Under the pieces are notes generated by a model. That model ran no database searches, had not been told where the DNA came from, and saw nothing but the letters and a program-made list of their open reading frames with translations. Source: Leptospira sp. (GTDB lineage: Bacteria > Spirochaetota > Leptospiria > Leptospirales > Leptospiraceae). Taken from it: a stretch of 64,000 nucleotides of DNA. The DNA lies in contig PEQN01000006.1 of NCBI GenBank assembly GCA_002786225.1, positions 1 through 64,000 of the forward strand. Reading direction: 5' to 3'. Both the position numbers and the translations under genes were made by a program. The first letter of the stretch is position 1; each line of letters opens with the position of its first letter. Below are positions 17,479-27,064 of this stretch, in pieces.

Positions 17479-18516
17479 CTAGTTAAATTTTTTCCCAAGA
17501 GAAAAAGAATACGAAACTTCGTAAAATCTATCCTTAGCCTTACTCGAAATTATTTTATCCTGTGCCGCATAAACAATATCAGCTGATGACTCTAAAGCTA
17601 GGTAGATCCCATAATCAAAGAAATATCTGAAACCAGCAGCTCCCCCAACTTTTCCAGCAAAACCCTTAGTAGTTGTATCATAACCCAATCCAATAATAGG
17701 CCTAACATAAGGATCAAATACGGATTCAGGAAAAAAATGGTAGGTTGCATTAATTTCTAAAAATAAGATACGATTTGACACCAAGGAGTTCGCATAACTT
17801 GATAAACCTGAAAATTCATATCCAATGTATCTTGCAATTTCTTCCTGATTTGGTGAAGCAGCGCCAGGAAGACGATAGCGACTCGCTATTGATGATCTTG
17901 ATAATTCATTGTTAGGAACATTATTTACACGGTATTCTCTGTAATCAAGACCACCACCGAAACCCCAATGATCTGTATAAGCCTTTTCATACAAGAAACC
18001 AAATTTTGTGCTTTGAACTTCAATTCCTTTGTAATTTTGGATACCAGAATAGAGTAAAGCTTTCTGCGCATTTGAGCCATAAGTGTATGTGAAGAAAGAA
18101 TCAAAACCATTTGTCCTAAGTGTTTTGGAAAGATTATCTACACCAGGCCCTTGGATAAATAGACTCGCTCCACCTTTTAATTCGAGATAATTTGCACCTT
18201 TAACAAATCCATTTTTCTTCGGTTCTGGTCCAGAAATAGGAGCATTGGATTTGGAATTTGGATTTGGATTTATATTTGCAGAATTTGAAGCCTTGGAATC
18301 TGATTCGACTTTGTTATTGGCAGAAGAAGCTCCGTCAACACTGGTTGACTCTTTCTGAATAGGCTGTCCATTTGAACTAGGATCTGTAGAGTAATCTGGA
18401 ACTCGATCGGGAGATAAAGAAGTGGGGTCCTTCTTAGGATCATTTTCTTCACTGAACACAGCTTGAGTATTTGCTAAAAGCAATAAGCTAAAAATTACCA
18501 ATGTATATTTAAACAT
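17479..18516 (-). CDS. Outer-membrane beta-barrel protein with low-complexity linker
   Basis: A 345-residue exported protein: signal peptide FKYTLVIFSLLLLANTQAVFS, then a Ser/Asn/Pro-rich linker (about residues 24-95, including a NPNPNSKSN repeat-like stretch). A barrel-like domain follows with alternating aromatic/glycine strands (NYLELKGGASLFIQG, GFGGGLDYREYRV, GGAAGFRYFFDYGIYLA) and a final strand YEVSYSFSLGKKF. It resembles OmpW/opacity-type small barrels with a disordered N-terminal spacer. The function is unknown. It is transcribed alone, divergent from argG across a 92-base promoter region and convergent with the chemoreceptor. Confidence 0.7.
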   Translation of the reverse strand: MFKYTLVIFSLLLLANTQAVFSEENDPKKDPTSLSPDRVPDYSTDPSSNGQPIQKESTSVDGASSANNKVESDSKASNSANINPNPNSKSNAPISGPEPKKNGFVKGANYLELKGGASLFIQGPGVDNLSKTLRTNGFDSFFTYTYGSNAQKALLYSGIQNYKGIEVQSTKFGFLYEKAYTDHWGFGGGLDYREYRVNNVPNNELSRSSIASRYRLPGAASPNQEEIARYIGYEFSGLSSYANSLVSNRILFLEINATYHFFPESVFDPYVRPIIGLGYDTTTKGFAGKVGGAAGFRYFFDYGIYLALESSADIVYAAQDKIISSKAKDRFYEVSYSFSLGKKFN

Positions 18517-18557
18517 ACGTAGATTTTGAAATTCGAAATAAAATCGTCAATTCCCTT

Positions 18558-18587
18558 TTGAAATCTCTCTTGAATCTTTCCTAAAAT
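18558..18587 (+). promoter_or_regulatory. Sigma-70-type promoter for argG
   Basis: TTGAAA (18558-18563) and TAAAAT (18582-18587) are separated by 18 bases. The expected transcript would start near 18594, 15 bases before the argG ATG. The match is good but AT-rich DNA makes chance hits likely. Confidence 0.45.
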
Positions 18588-18608
18588 CAGAAACAATGAC
18601 CTAATACT

Positions 18609-19817
18609 ATGAAACATACTCCTAAAAAAATCATACTAGCATACTCAGGTGGATTGGATACATCCGTAATTTTAGCATGGCTTAAAGATACTTATAACTG
18701 TGAAGTGATCGCCTTTTGCGCTGACGTAGGCCAGAAAGAAGAGCTCAGTGGCTTAGAGGAAAAAGGTCTCAAAACTGGAGCTTCGAAAGTTTTCATTAAA
18801 GACCTCCGCTTAGAATTTGCTAGAGATTACATTTTTCCTGCAATTCGTGGAAATGCTATTTACGAGATGAGATATCTTCTTGGAACCTCTCTGGCAAGAC
18901 CCTTGATTGCCAAGGCTATGGTAGATGTAGCAAAACAAGAATCTGCTGATGCATTTTCTCATGGTGCCACTGGAAAAGGAAATGACCAAGTTCGCTTTGA
19001 GCTTACCTTCAAAGCACTTGCTCCAGATTCAGTCATTATTGCACCGTGGAGAACTTGGTCTTTTGGTGGGCGAAATGAACTCATTGAATATGCAAAATCA
19101 AAAGGAATTCCAATTCCGGTAACAGCTGCTAAACCTTATTCTATGGATAGAAATCTAATGCATCTTTCTTTTGAAGGAGGTATACTCGAAGATCCTTACA
19201 GCGAACCCAAAGAAGATATGTTCCTTCTAACTGTCGCTCCAGAAAAAGCACCCGACAAGCCTACATACTTAGAATTAGAATTTGAAAAAGGCGATTGCAT
19301 CGCTATCGATGGAAAGAAAATGAATCCTCTTGAAGTGATGGAATATCTAAATACTGTCGGTGGTCAAAATGGGATTGGTCGAGTTGACATCGTCGAGAAC
19401 AGATTAGTTGGTATTAAATCTCGTGGAGTTTATGAAACCCCAGGTGGAACTATTCTTTTTCATGCACATAGAGATTTAGAATCTATTACTCTTGATAGAG
19501 ATACCCAACACATGAAAGATGAAATGGTTATTCCTTTTGCAAAATTAATTTACAATGGTATGTGGTTCTCTAGCCAAATGAATGCTTTGAGAGCTCTTAT
19601 TGACAATACCCAAGAGTATGTTTCAGGCACAGTAAAAGTTAAACTTTATAAAGGCAACTGTTCCATAGTCGGAAGAAAATCAACTGTCTCACTTTACAAT
19701 CCAAAGATGGCAACATTTGAGAAAGAGGAACTCTATAACCAATTCGATGCAGAAGGATTTATCAACTTATATGGACTACAACTTAAAGAAACATCTAAGC
19801 TAAGAGGCATTAAGTAA
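18609..19817 (+). CDS. argG: Argininosuccinate synthase
   Basis: A full-length (402-residue) enzyme that joins citrulline and aspartate with ATP to give argininosuccinate in arginine biosynthesis. The N-terminal PP-loop ATP site [10 protein letters not shown] is intact, as are [15 protein letters not shown], the ITAPWRTW-type segment (here IAPWRTWSF), [16 protein letters not shown] and [10 protein letters not shown]. Sequence conservation is high throughout and no lesion is seen. It is followed after 4 bases by coaD, so the two are probably co-transcribed from the promoter at 18558. Confidence 0.97.
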   Translation: MKHTPKKIILAYSGGLDTSVILAWLKDTYNCEVIAFCADVGQKEELSGLEEKGLKTGASKVFIKDLRLEFARDYIFPAIRGNAIYEMRYLLGTSLARPLIAKAMVDVAKQESADAFSHGATGKGNDQVRFELTFKALAPDSVIIAPWRTWSFGGRNELIEYAKSKGIPIPVTAAKPYSMDRNLMHLSFEGGILEDPYSEPKEDMFLLTVAPEKAPDKPTYLELEFEKGDCIAIDGKKMNPLEVMEYLNTVGGQNGIGRVDIVENRLVGIKSRGVYETPGGTILFHAHRDLESITLDRDTQHMKDEMVIPFAKLIYNGMWFSSQMNALRALIDNTQEYVSGTVKVKLYKGNCSIVGRKSTVSLYNPKMATFEKEELYNQFDAEGFINLYGLQLKETSKLRGIK

Positions 19818-19821
19818 GACG

Positions 19822-20310
19822 ATGAATAGCCTAGCTATCTATCCAGGCTCTTTTGATCCATTAACGAATGGCCACTTGGATTTAATAAAACGTGCCTTGC
19901 AATTGTATGATAAAATCATTATAGCTGTTGCAACAAATTCAAGGAAAAATACACTTTTCTCTGTAAATGAACGTATTGACTTGATACGAAATGTAACAAA
20001 AGAGTGGGATAGAATTGAGATTGATACCTTTGATGGGCTTACTGTTGACTATGCTAGGAAGCGAAAAGCAAGAATCATCATACGAGGCTTACGAGCTGTT
20101 ACTGATTTTGATTATGAATATGCTATTTCTCTAATGAATAGTAAGTTAGCTCCTGAGGTTGAGACAGTCTTCCTAATGGCAAATAATGAACATTCTTTCA
20201 TCTCATCAACCATAGTCAAAGAAGTTGCAAGACATGGACGAGCTGTCTCCAATCAAGTTCCTGAATTAGTAAATGCAGCCTTACTTCGGAAATACGAAGA
20301 AGGTTTGTAG
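19822..20310 (+). CDS. coaD: Pantetheine-phosphate adenylyltransferase
   Basis: A 162-residue cytoplasmic enzyme of coenzyme A synthesis that adenylates 4'-phosphopantetheine. It shows the nucleotidyltransferase motif [19 protein letters not shown] (TxGH), the [13 protein letters not shown] substrate loop and [10 protein letters not shown] near the C-terminus. Length is normal. It lies 4 bases after argG and is convergent with the Amt-chemoreceptor gene. Confidence 0.96.
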   Translation: MNSLAIYPGSFDPLTNGHLDLIKRALQLYDKIIIAVATNSRKNTLFSVNERIDLIRNVTKEWDRIEIDTFDGLTVDYARKRKARIIIRGLRAVTDFDYEYAISLMNSKLAPEVETVFLMANNEHSFISSTIVKEVARHGRAVSNQVPELVNAALLRKYEEGL

Positions 20311-20350
20311 GTTACGAATTATTATTTAGTGTCAAATGAATTGAAAGATA

Positions 20351-22633
20351 TTACATCAAATTCGGTTCTATCTGAAAGACATCAACTGCTCGAGACATTT
20401 TTACAGTTTGTCCACTGAGTTTGACACTCATTGTTTCTAAATTATCCAATTGAGAAAGAATTTCGTTTGAGTTCTCATGAATGAGATCAAACAAACTATG
20501 AATCTGGCTTATTTCTTTAAATCTTGTTGCAACTTCTGTTGAGATCTTTTGACTAAGCTCTGAATTTTTGCTAATTGCTTTGTGAACATTCTGAGTCATG
20601 CTCGCATAAGAGTTAGTTGATTCAACTACCTCCTTCATATAATTCAATAACTTTGGAATACGATCTAGTATACTTTGAAAGGATGCTGAAGTCTCTTCTA
20701 TGGAAAGAATAGAATTATGAATTGTCTGCCATATTTCTTTAAGATAATTCGATGCTTCCTTAGAATTTGTCCCTGTCTTTATAGAAAGTTTCGAGATATT
20801 ATCTGCCACAACCGAAAATCCTGAAGTAGAATTGTTTGAGTCTCTTCCAGCTTCTATGGAGGCATTGATGGAAAGCATACTTAACTGATCTGAAATTTTT
20901 TGTAAAACCTGTACAATCTGTTCGACTTTATGAGCCGATTCATTCATCTCCTGCATACTCTTAGTGGTTTTCAAAAGAGTTTCCTTTCCTTCGCTAGCTA
21001 AATCATTAATCTCTTGGGTGAGTTGGTTAGAAATTACTACATCTTTAGATATTTTTCTGATCCCCATACTCATAGAGTCACTCATGTCAAGAGTCAATTT
21101 ATGAGAAATCTCCTGTTGGTTTACAAGATCGATCACAGATTTTAAAGAATTTTCGGTGTTTAGAATCTTTTCTAGAATGATTTCATTGTGAGATTTTTGA
21201 TCTTTTACCATAGAATAGATGTTAGCAGTTGCTGAATCTAATCTCTTTGATTCAGACTGAATATGGTGAGAGTTCATCTTAACTATACCAATTATACTTG
21301 CAAGACTTTGGATCAAACGATTGAATAATTCCGCAACCACTCCCGTTTCAGATCCCCTATCAATTTGAATTTTAGATCTTAAATCTTTTGACTTTTCGAT
21401 ATAGGACATCATGTTCATAAGATCCACCCATACAGTTTTGGATCCATGCTCAGATTCATTTAAGCCCTTCTCTTCATCTTCCAGAGAAACACGTATCTTC
21501 ATGATTAAATGTAAAGTATAAAAAAGAATTAATCCTAATCCAAAGGCCCAAGCAGCACAGGTGGTAATCCCTATCAATTGAATTTGAAATTGTTCCCAAG
21601 TTCTAAGACTTGCATTCAAATTAAAAATACTCACACTTAAAGTTCCCCATATACCGCATAAGCCATGGACAGGAAATGCACCAACAACATCATCTAACTT
21701 CAATAAATCGATCATAAGTATGCTAACTAAATCTACTAGTATACCAGCTACTCCACCGATCACAATAGCCATACCAGGACTGACAGCATCACAACAGGCA
21801 GTAATAGCAACAAGTCCACCTAATACACCATTGATTGTCCCTTCTACAGAAGGAATTCCCTTGCGTAAATAAGAGAAAATGATTGCAGTAAATCCTCCAC
21901 CACAAGCTGCTATACTTGTATTTACTATTATCTTAGGAACATTATCTGATAGACTTAAGGTACTTCCACCATTGAAGCCAAACCAACCAAACCAAAGTAT
22001 GAATGCTCCTAAAACAGCAATCGGAAGATTATGACCATTAAGGTCTTGGGCTTTTCCTGTTTCATCAAAACGATTTGTTCGTGGGCCAAGAACTATAACA
22101 CCCGCTAAGGCAACCCATCCACCAACGGAATGAACTACTGTACTTCCTGCAAAATCTATGAAACCTAGCTGGGATAACCATCCGCCTCCCCAAGTCCAAT
22201 GACCAAATATTGGATAGATAAGTAAGGTCACAAAAGCTGAGCAAATTATGTAAGCATTGAATTTAATTCTCTCCGCCACAGCTCCTGAAACTATGGTAGC
22301 AGCAGTTCCCATAAAAGTAACTTGAAAAAGAAAAAATGCAAATTCTTGACCAGTAGAAATTCCATCTAATAAAAAAATATTTTGCCCAAAGTATCCATTA
22401 TAGGATGAACCGAACATTAAGCCATATCCAAGAGCAAAAAAGCAAATTGATCCAATTACATAGTCTATGATATTCTTTATAGCGACATTAATAGAATTTT
22501 TGGATCGAACCAATCCAGTCTCAAGTAATAAAAATCCTGCTTGCATAAAGAAAACTAGAGCAGCTGAAATAATTAACCAAAGAATATTTACTTCCTTTGC
22601 TAAGGAAATTGCGGCTGGAATATTTTCATTCAT
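20351..22633 (-). CDS. Ammonium transporter fused to a chemoreceptor-like signalling domain
   Basis: A 760-residue fusion. Residues 10-405 are an Amt/Mep/Rh ammonium channel with about 11 membrane spans, including the two pore-histidine segments (STVVHSVGGWVALAG and AFPVHGLCGIWG) and GFNGGSTLSL. Residues about 440-750 are a long helical domain of methyl-accepting chemotaxis type, with heptads throughout. At the hairpin tip the sequence reads LSINASIEAGRD, then SGFSVVADNISKLS: NASIEA and VVAD remain, but the usual AARAGE.GRGFAV is disrupted. It is thus an ammonium sensor or transceptor whose coupling to CheA/CheW is open. The P-II gene is elsewhere (38333). A small inverted repeat precedes its Shine-Dalgarno sequence. 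Confidence 0.9.
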   Translation of the reverse strand: MNENIPAAISLAKEVNILWLIISAALVFFMQAGFLLLETGLVRSKNSINVAIKNIIDYVIGSICFFALGYGLMFGSSYNGYFGQNIFLLDGISTGQEFAFFLFQVTFMGTAATIVSGAVAERIKFNAYIICSAFVTLLIYPIFGHWTWGGGWLSQLGFIDFAGSTVVHSVGGWVALAGVIVLGPRTNRFDETGKAQDLNGHNLPIAVLGAFILWFGWFGFNGGSTLSLSDNVPKIIVNTSIAACGGGFTAIIFSYLRKGIPSVEGTINGVLGGLVAITACCDAVSPGMAIVIGGVAGILVDLVSILMIDLLKLDDVVGAFPVHGLCGIWGTLSVSIFNLNASLRTWEQFQIQLIGITTCAAWAFGLGLILFYTLHLIMKIRVSLEDEEKGLNESEHGSKTVWVDLMNMMSYIEKSKDLRSKIQIDRGSETGVVAELFNRLIQSLASIIGIVKMNSHHIQSESKRLDSATANIYSMVKDQKSHNEIILEKILNTENSLKSVIDLVNQQEISHKLTLDMSDSMSMGIRKISKDVVISNQLTQEINDLASEGKETLLKTTKSMQEMNESAHKVEQIVQVLQKISDQLSMLSINASIEAGRDSNNSTSGFSVVADNISKLSIKTGTNSKEASNYLKEIWQTIHNSILSIEETSASFQSILDRIPKLLNYMKEVVESTNSYASMTQNVHKAISKNSELSQKISTEVATRFKEISQIHSLFDLIHENSNEILSQLDNLETMSVKLSGQTVKMSRAVDVFQIEPNLM

Positions 22634-22644
22634 AAAAAACCTCT

Positions 22645-22659
22645 AGAGTATTTTACTCT
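22645..22659 (-). repeat. Inverted repeat upstream of the Amt-fusion ribosome site
   Basis: AGAGTA-TTT-TACTCT is a perfect 6-bp inverted repeat directly next to the AGAGG ribosome site (22640-22644) of the gene starting at 22633. Its CUCU arm could alternatively pair with the AGAG of the ribosome site, so it may be a translational switch or merely an operator. Confidence 0.35.
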
Positions 22660-22713
22660 TTACTTGAGTTCTTTTTAGAATGGGTCTTGGTCTATGTCTA
22701 TATAATTTTTATT

Positions 22714-23427
22714 TCATTCAGCAGATGTATCATCTGAAGCAATATCATCATCTAACATATCCAAGGTCGTAAAGCCTACCAAGAAATCTGCACACTCAGC
22801 TAGATTAAATCCTGCTCTAGCTCCTCCATATATGCCTAAAAAAAGATCAACTTGCCATAAAAATTGACTTGGGTATCCAAAAGGCTTCTTATCTTCTTCG
22901 GGAATATATGCTTGCAATTCAGGACTGAGTCCATCTTGGATGAGTTCTTCTATAAATTTTTTACGAAATTCGGCTTTCTTTCTTTTCTTTCTTTCTGATA
23001 TAGGATCATCAAAATAAGAGAAGTATTTCATCTTATAACTTTTTAAATTTGCTCTTTCATTCGATGTAAGTCCTATACCATGTTTGTCAATAATTACTTT
23101 ACCTTCTTCCGTGCGTAAAGGTTCTCCTGAATAAAAGTCCTCGCCTCCCAAGAATCCGTAAACCAAAGCTTGGCTATGATAGCTTCCGAACTCTCCTCCT
23201 CTTAACCCTATACCAGAACCTAAATCTTTCTTTCCAAGTTCAGATTCTCCACCTGCGAAATAGAGACCTAGGGGCAAGGGCCCTATTCGAAATCCAGCTC
23301 CGTATACTGGAGTTTCAACTCCTACATGAAAAATATCCTGGGCATCCTTGCGGCGATTTTCCCAATATGTAGCACAATTCAAAAGAAAGCTAGAAAAGAT
23401 GATTAAATAAAGACAGAACCTTTGCAT
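22714..23427 (-). CDS. Putative lipoprotein, function unknown
   Basis: A 237-residue lipoprotein: MQRFCLYLIIFSSFLLNC gives a lipidatable Cys18. The mature part begins with YWENRRKDAQDIFHVG and a Gly-rich stretch (GAGFRIGPLPLGLYFAGG, GIGLRGGEFGSYH). A charged central part contains a highly basic helix (ISERKKRKKAEFRKKF), and the protein ends with hydrophobic GGARAGFNLAECADFLVGF. The Gly-rich half followed by NLAE.ADF is a pattern I associate with a paralogous leptospiral lipoprotein family, perhaps with two amphipathic membrane-facing segments. No activity can be assigned. It follows no operon partner and is divergent from the WYL regulator with only about 50 bases between. Confidence 0.7.
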   Translation of the reverse strand: MQRFCLYLIIFSSFLLNCATYWENRRKDAQDIFHVGVETPVYGAGFRIGPLPLGLYFAGGESELGKKDLGSGIGLRGGEFGSYHSQALVYGFLGGEDFYSGEPLRTEEGKVIIDKHGIGLTSNERANLKSYKMKYFSYFDDPISERKKRKKAEFRKKFIEELIQDGLSPELQAYIPEEDKKPFGYPSQFLWQVDLFLGIYGGARAGFNLAECADFLVGFTTLDMLDDDIASDDTSAE

Positions 23428-23479
23428 ATCTATTCTAAAAATGCTTGATTCCTAGACTGTGCAAGAAAAAAATATAATC

Positions 23480-24478
23480 ATGACAGAGGACATTGAACTT
23501 GGTATTGATCCCTACCCTCTGAATGAAACTGAATCTAGATTAATCACACTTCTATTCAATCTACTTAAATATCCATCAGGATTGACCTATGACAGCATAC
23601 GTCTCTATATGAAGGAGCACTATAACAATGATAAAATAGATTCTGATCAGAAGAAATTACACAGAGATATGGAAGAGCTAGGGAAGCTTGGGTTTCCTGC
23701 TTACGTTCGAAAAGAAGATAACACGTATCATGTGAAATTCCAAATCAATGAAACAAAATTTAAATTCTCCAAAGAAGAACTTCAAGCTATCTCTCAATCT
23801 TTAATCCACCAAATACCGGAAGATAAAATTACACCAGATGTCTATTCACTAGCGCAGAAAATCTTTGGTTCAGAATGGAATCTATACCCAGAATGGAATC
23901 TTAATTTCACTAAAACGCTAAAAGATTTTGAACAAAAAGACTCAGAAACTATTATCGAAACTCTATTATTTTGTATAAAAAATAAAATTCCTGTTAGAAT
24001 ATCTTATGAGCGTCGAATTGGTCTACCTGAGTCGAAAGATTTAGATGTGATACAATTAATCAAAAAGAACTCGAGTGATTTTTACCTCTATGCTTATGAC
24101 AGAACTAAAAAAGATTATCGAAATTATCTAATTCCTTGTATCCAAAAGATTTATAAATTAGAATCTTCTTTCATCAAAGACCACAAACCCAGTTTATCTT
24201 TTGAGAATCTTCACCCTCTCATGATTCCTAAAAATCCTGATACGAAAATTGAAGTTACTATCCAAATAAACCATATGGATAATTGGGAAAATTTTATATC
24301 TGGACTTACTTATGAGAAAGATAGAAATAACTATGTCCTAACTATCCGTAACTTAGAATCTTTTTATACCTATTTATTGAAACATGGCTCTTATTTTATT
24401 TCTCTACAACCCTCTAGTATTTCGAAAACATATTTAGAATTTCTTGATAAAATAGAATCATCCCATGCACTTGCATGA
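23480..24478 (+). CDS. WYL-domain transcriptional regulator
   Basis: A regulator of about 332 residues. ATG 23480 is preferred; an in-frame GTG at 23459 would add 7 residues. The N-terminal 80 residues are a winged helix of the PafB/C type (ETESRLITLLFNLLKY, then KLHRDMEELGKLGFPAYV). A WYL sensor domain occupies about 160-240 (KIPVRISYERR, DFYLYAYDRTKKDYRNYLIPCIQKIYKLE), and a WCX-like extension ends the protein. WYL proteins bind nucleic-acid or nucleotide ligands and often control DNA-damage or phage-defence genes. The stop overlaps the next start (ATGA at 24475), so the nuclease-like DUF2779 protein is its direct partner. Confidence 0.82.
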   Translation: MTEDIELGIDPYPLNETESRLITLLFNLLKYPSGLTYDSIRLYMKEHYNNDKIDSDQKKLHRDMEELGKLGFPAYVRKEDNTYHVKFQINETKFKFSKEELQAISQSLIHQIPEDKITPDVYSLAQKIFGSEWNLYPEWNLNFTKTLKDFEQKDSETIIETLLFCIKNKIPVRISYERRIGLPESKDLDVIQLIKKNSSDFYLYAYDRTKKDYRNYLIPCIQKIYKLESSFIKDHKPSLSFENLHPLMIPKNPDTKIEVTIQINHMDNWENFISGLTYEKDRNNYVLTIRNLESFYTYLLKHGSYFISLQPSSISKTYLEFLDKIESSHALA

Positions 24479-25980
24479 ACATAACCATTCCACCTAATTT
24501 ACTAAAGTATATAACAAAATCGAAATTACTTAATTTCAATAAATGTGAAAACTTCTTTAAGTTGAATCTTCTACAAAACCAAGAAGGAAGTAAAAGAAAG
24601 TCACCTATTCTATATAATCTGGAAAATGAAAAAGTAAAAGAATTAGCTAGAAGTCTCTATGGTAATTTACAAATACTTCCCAAATTCAATGATGTTCAAG
24701 AAGCCTTTCAACAAACTTTACTTAAACTTGAAGCAAAACAATCAATCTCCCATGCTGTTCTAATTTCAAAAGATTTAATAGCTTCACCAGATCTTTTAAT
24801 TGTTCATGATGATGACTCTTTAGAAATTATAGAAATTGTTACATCTATCAATGCTAAAAAAGATATAGAAATAATTCTTAGTTTTTATCTTTTAGTTGCC
24901 CTTGAACTTAATCTTCCAGTTAAAAAATTGACAGTCATAAAAATAAATTCAAATTATATTTTAGATAATGAGTTCGATATTAATAGCTTTTTCAAAATTG
25001 TAGATTACACTGGTAAAATAGAAAATTCATCGAATCTAGTTCGAAATACGATAGAAAGTATTCGAAAAATACGCGATTGCCGTTATGATTCAGATTCATT
25101 CAGTCATAAAATTTGTTCTAATTTAAAGAGTTGCTCCTTCCAAGCAACCTGTTTTCCAAATTTGCAAGATGGGGATTTAATAACCTTAAGAGAATCTTCT
25201 AATATTATAAATCAATTGTATGAAGCTAATATTTTCAATATTTCTGATATTCCGATTGAAGAATATACAGAAGATCTTACGAAAAAGCAAATAATTCAAA
25301 TCATTTCAAATAAAAATCAGTTAGCCCAAGTTGATAAATCCAATATTCTTTCATTTCTAACAAGAATTAAATTCCCTGTTTATTATTTAGATTTTGAAAC
25401 TATCAATCCTCAAATACCTTTTTATAATAAAACAAAGGCATTTCAGCATGTTCCATTTCTTTATTCTTTGCACATTTGGAGAGATCCATTTACTAATGAA
25501 CCTGAGCATTTTGATTACATACAAGATAACACAAATGATCCAAGGCACAAGATTTTAGAGAATTTATCTCAGCTGATTCAACCTCAAGGAACCATACTTT
25601 GCTTTAATGATTTTTTTGAAAAACGATGCATTCAAGAATCCGTACATTTTGTACAAGAATACCAAGCTTGGTTTGAAACTATTCGGGGAAATTTTTTAGA
25701 CGCTGCTATACCTTTTAAATCTTTAGATTACTACAGCTATAAACAAAATGGATCTGCCTCACTTAAAGATATTTTGCCAGCCCTGACAGGAGCTTCCCAT
25801 AGCCATCTTGATATCCAAAACGGACATTCGGCTAATCTAATCTATTTGAAATGGATTCAGTCTTTTTCTGGAAATACCATTCCTGATGGAAAAGTACTCG
25901 AACAACTTCGGGAATATTGTAAAATGGATACATTAGCACTCTATTTAATTCATAGAAAATTATTAGAGATAGTAAATTAA
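24475..25980 (+). CDS. DUF2779 protein: Cas4-like region plus RNase H-like (DEDDy) exonuclease
   Basis: A 501-residue protein. The N-terminal 230 residues resemble a RecB/Cas4-type PD-(D/E)XK nuclease: an early Cys (FNKCENFFKL), the strand pair SPDLLIVHDD and LEIIEIVTS, and a distal cysteine group (C near 202, then ICSNLKSC and ATCFP to about 228). This is the layout of the Cas4/AddB iron-sulfur cluster. The ExK lysine seems lost (EIV in its place), so that site may be inactive. Residues about 300-500 are an RNase H-like exonuclease: DFE near 305, FNDFFEKRC, LDAA and YCKMD near 480 give a DEDDy set. It probably degrades or trims nucleic acid. It is translationally coupled to the WYL regulator, and an esterase gene follows 2 bases later. 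Confidence 0.8.
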   Translation: MNITIPPNLLKYITKSKLLNFNKCENFFKLNLLQNQEGSKRKSPILYNLENEKVKELARSLYGNLQILPKFNDVQEAFQQTLLKLEAKQSISHAVLISKDLIASPDLLIVHDDDSLEIIEIVTSINAKKDIEIILSFYLLVALELNLPVKKLTVIKINSNYILDNEFDINSFFKIVDYTGKIENSSNLVRNTIESIRKIRDCRYDSDSFSHKICSNLKSCSFQATCFPNLQDGDLITLRESSNIINQLYEANIFNISDIPIEEYTEDLTKKQIIQIISNKNQLAQVDKSNILSFLTRIKFPVYYLDFETINPQIPFYNKTKAFQHVPFLYSLHIWRDPFTNEPEHFDYIQDNTNDPRHKILENLSQLIQPQGTILCFNDFFEKRCIQESVHFVQEYQAWFETIRGNFLDAAIPFKSLDYYSYKQNGSASLKDILPALTGASHSHLDIQNGHSANLIYLKWIQSFSGNTIPDGKVLEQLREYCKMDTLALYLIHRKLLEIVN

Positions 25981-25982
25981 TT

Positions 25983-27053
25983 ATGACATCCATACAAAGA
26001 TTCTTCTTAAAAATCCTCTTAAGCTTTCCAGATTCTTGGAAAATTAAACTAACGGGTGGTAGACCAATTGAAATCAATGGCAAAACTCTTCATCCTGATT
26101 TTCAATTAATAGCCTGGATTGATCGATTTATATCCAAATTTCATACCTATAAACCTACCAAAGCTAGAAAAGTATTTGAATCTAAGATTAAAATTATTTC
26201 CAATAAATCTATTTCCCTTCCAAAAGTAGAAACAACTATTATAGGCGGAATCAATGACTCAATCAAAATAAGGATCTACAATCCAGATCCAACTAGAGAT
26301 GGTCATCCTATTCTTCTTTATTTTCACGGTGGAGGACATGTAGTTGGTAACATTAATACACATGACAACCTTTGTAGATACCTTGCATACTTTACTCCTT
26401 GTTTGGTGTTTTCAGTAGATTACAGACTAGCACCTGAATTTCCTTTTCCAAATGCTATCAATGACACATATAGAGCTTATAAATGGATTAAATCAAATGC
26501 GATACGTTTAGGAGGGAATCCTGACAAAATAGCTTTAGCAGGTGATAGTGCAGGTGGAAATCTTGCACTGGCAACAACAATTCGTTTGAAAGATTCAAAG
26601 GAAGATTTACCTAATTTTATTGGTTTACTCTATCCGTATTTAGATCTATCCCAAGAAAATGCTTCCTATGAGACCTACCATGAAGGATTTCTACTTTCAC
26701 GATCTCAGTTACGTTGGTTTAAAAATCACTACTCTCCAAACACAAAGGATAGGTCCAATCCTGAAGCAAGCCCTTTACTCTATCCTAGTTTTAAAGATTT
26801 TCCAAATTGCTATGTAGCAACAGCAGGATTTGATCCACTCTTAGATGAGGCTGAAGTGCTGGTGGCGAAACTCCAGAAGGATAAAGTTCATGTTGTCCAT
26901 ACTAACTTTCCTGGTTTTGTACATGGCTATGCAAGTTTTGCTGATATCGTTCCTGCCGCTTGGGATGCAGTACAAGATTTTATTAAATATTTAAAGACAG
27001 AATGGTCAGGTCACTTAAAGACTGAGTCTCCAGATCACGATACTAATGAATAG
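25983..27053 (+). CDS. Alpha/beta hydrolase, HSL-type esterase
   Basis: A 356-residue cytoplasmic carboxylesterase of the hormone-sensitive-lipase family. The oxyanion motif HGGG (in LYFHGGGHVVGN), nucleophile elbow GDSAGGN, acid in GFDPLLDEAE and His in GFVHGYASF complete the catalytic triad. N-terminal residues 1-75 form a variable cap region without a signal peptide. It hydrolyses short- to medium-chain esters; the natural substrate is unknown. It starts 2 bases after the DUF2779 stop and is followed by two exported-protein genes, so the run 23480-29221 may be one transcript. Confidence 0.9.
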   Translation: MTSIQRFFLKILLSFPDSWKIKLTGGRPIEINGKTLHPDFQLIAWIDRFISKFHTYKPTKARKVFESKIKIISNKSISLPKVETTIIGGINDSIKIRIYNPDPTRDGHPILLYFHGGGHVVGNINTHDNLCRYLAYFTPCLVFSVDYRLAPEFPFPNAINDTYRAYKWIKSNAIRLGGNPDKIALAGDSAGGNLALATTIRLKDSKEDLPNFIGLLYPYLDLSQENASYETYHEGFLLSRSQLRWFKNHYSPNTKDRSNPEASPLLYPSFKDFPNCYVATAGFDPLLDEAEVLVAKLQKDKVHVVHTNFPGFVHGYASFADIVPAAWDAVQDFIKYLKTEWSGHLKTESPDHDTNE

Positions 27054-27064
27054 GGACAATTATA

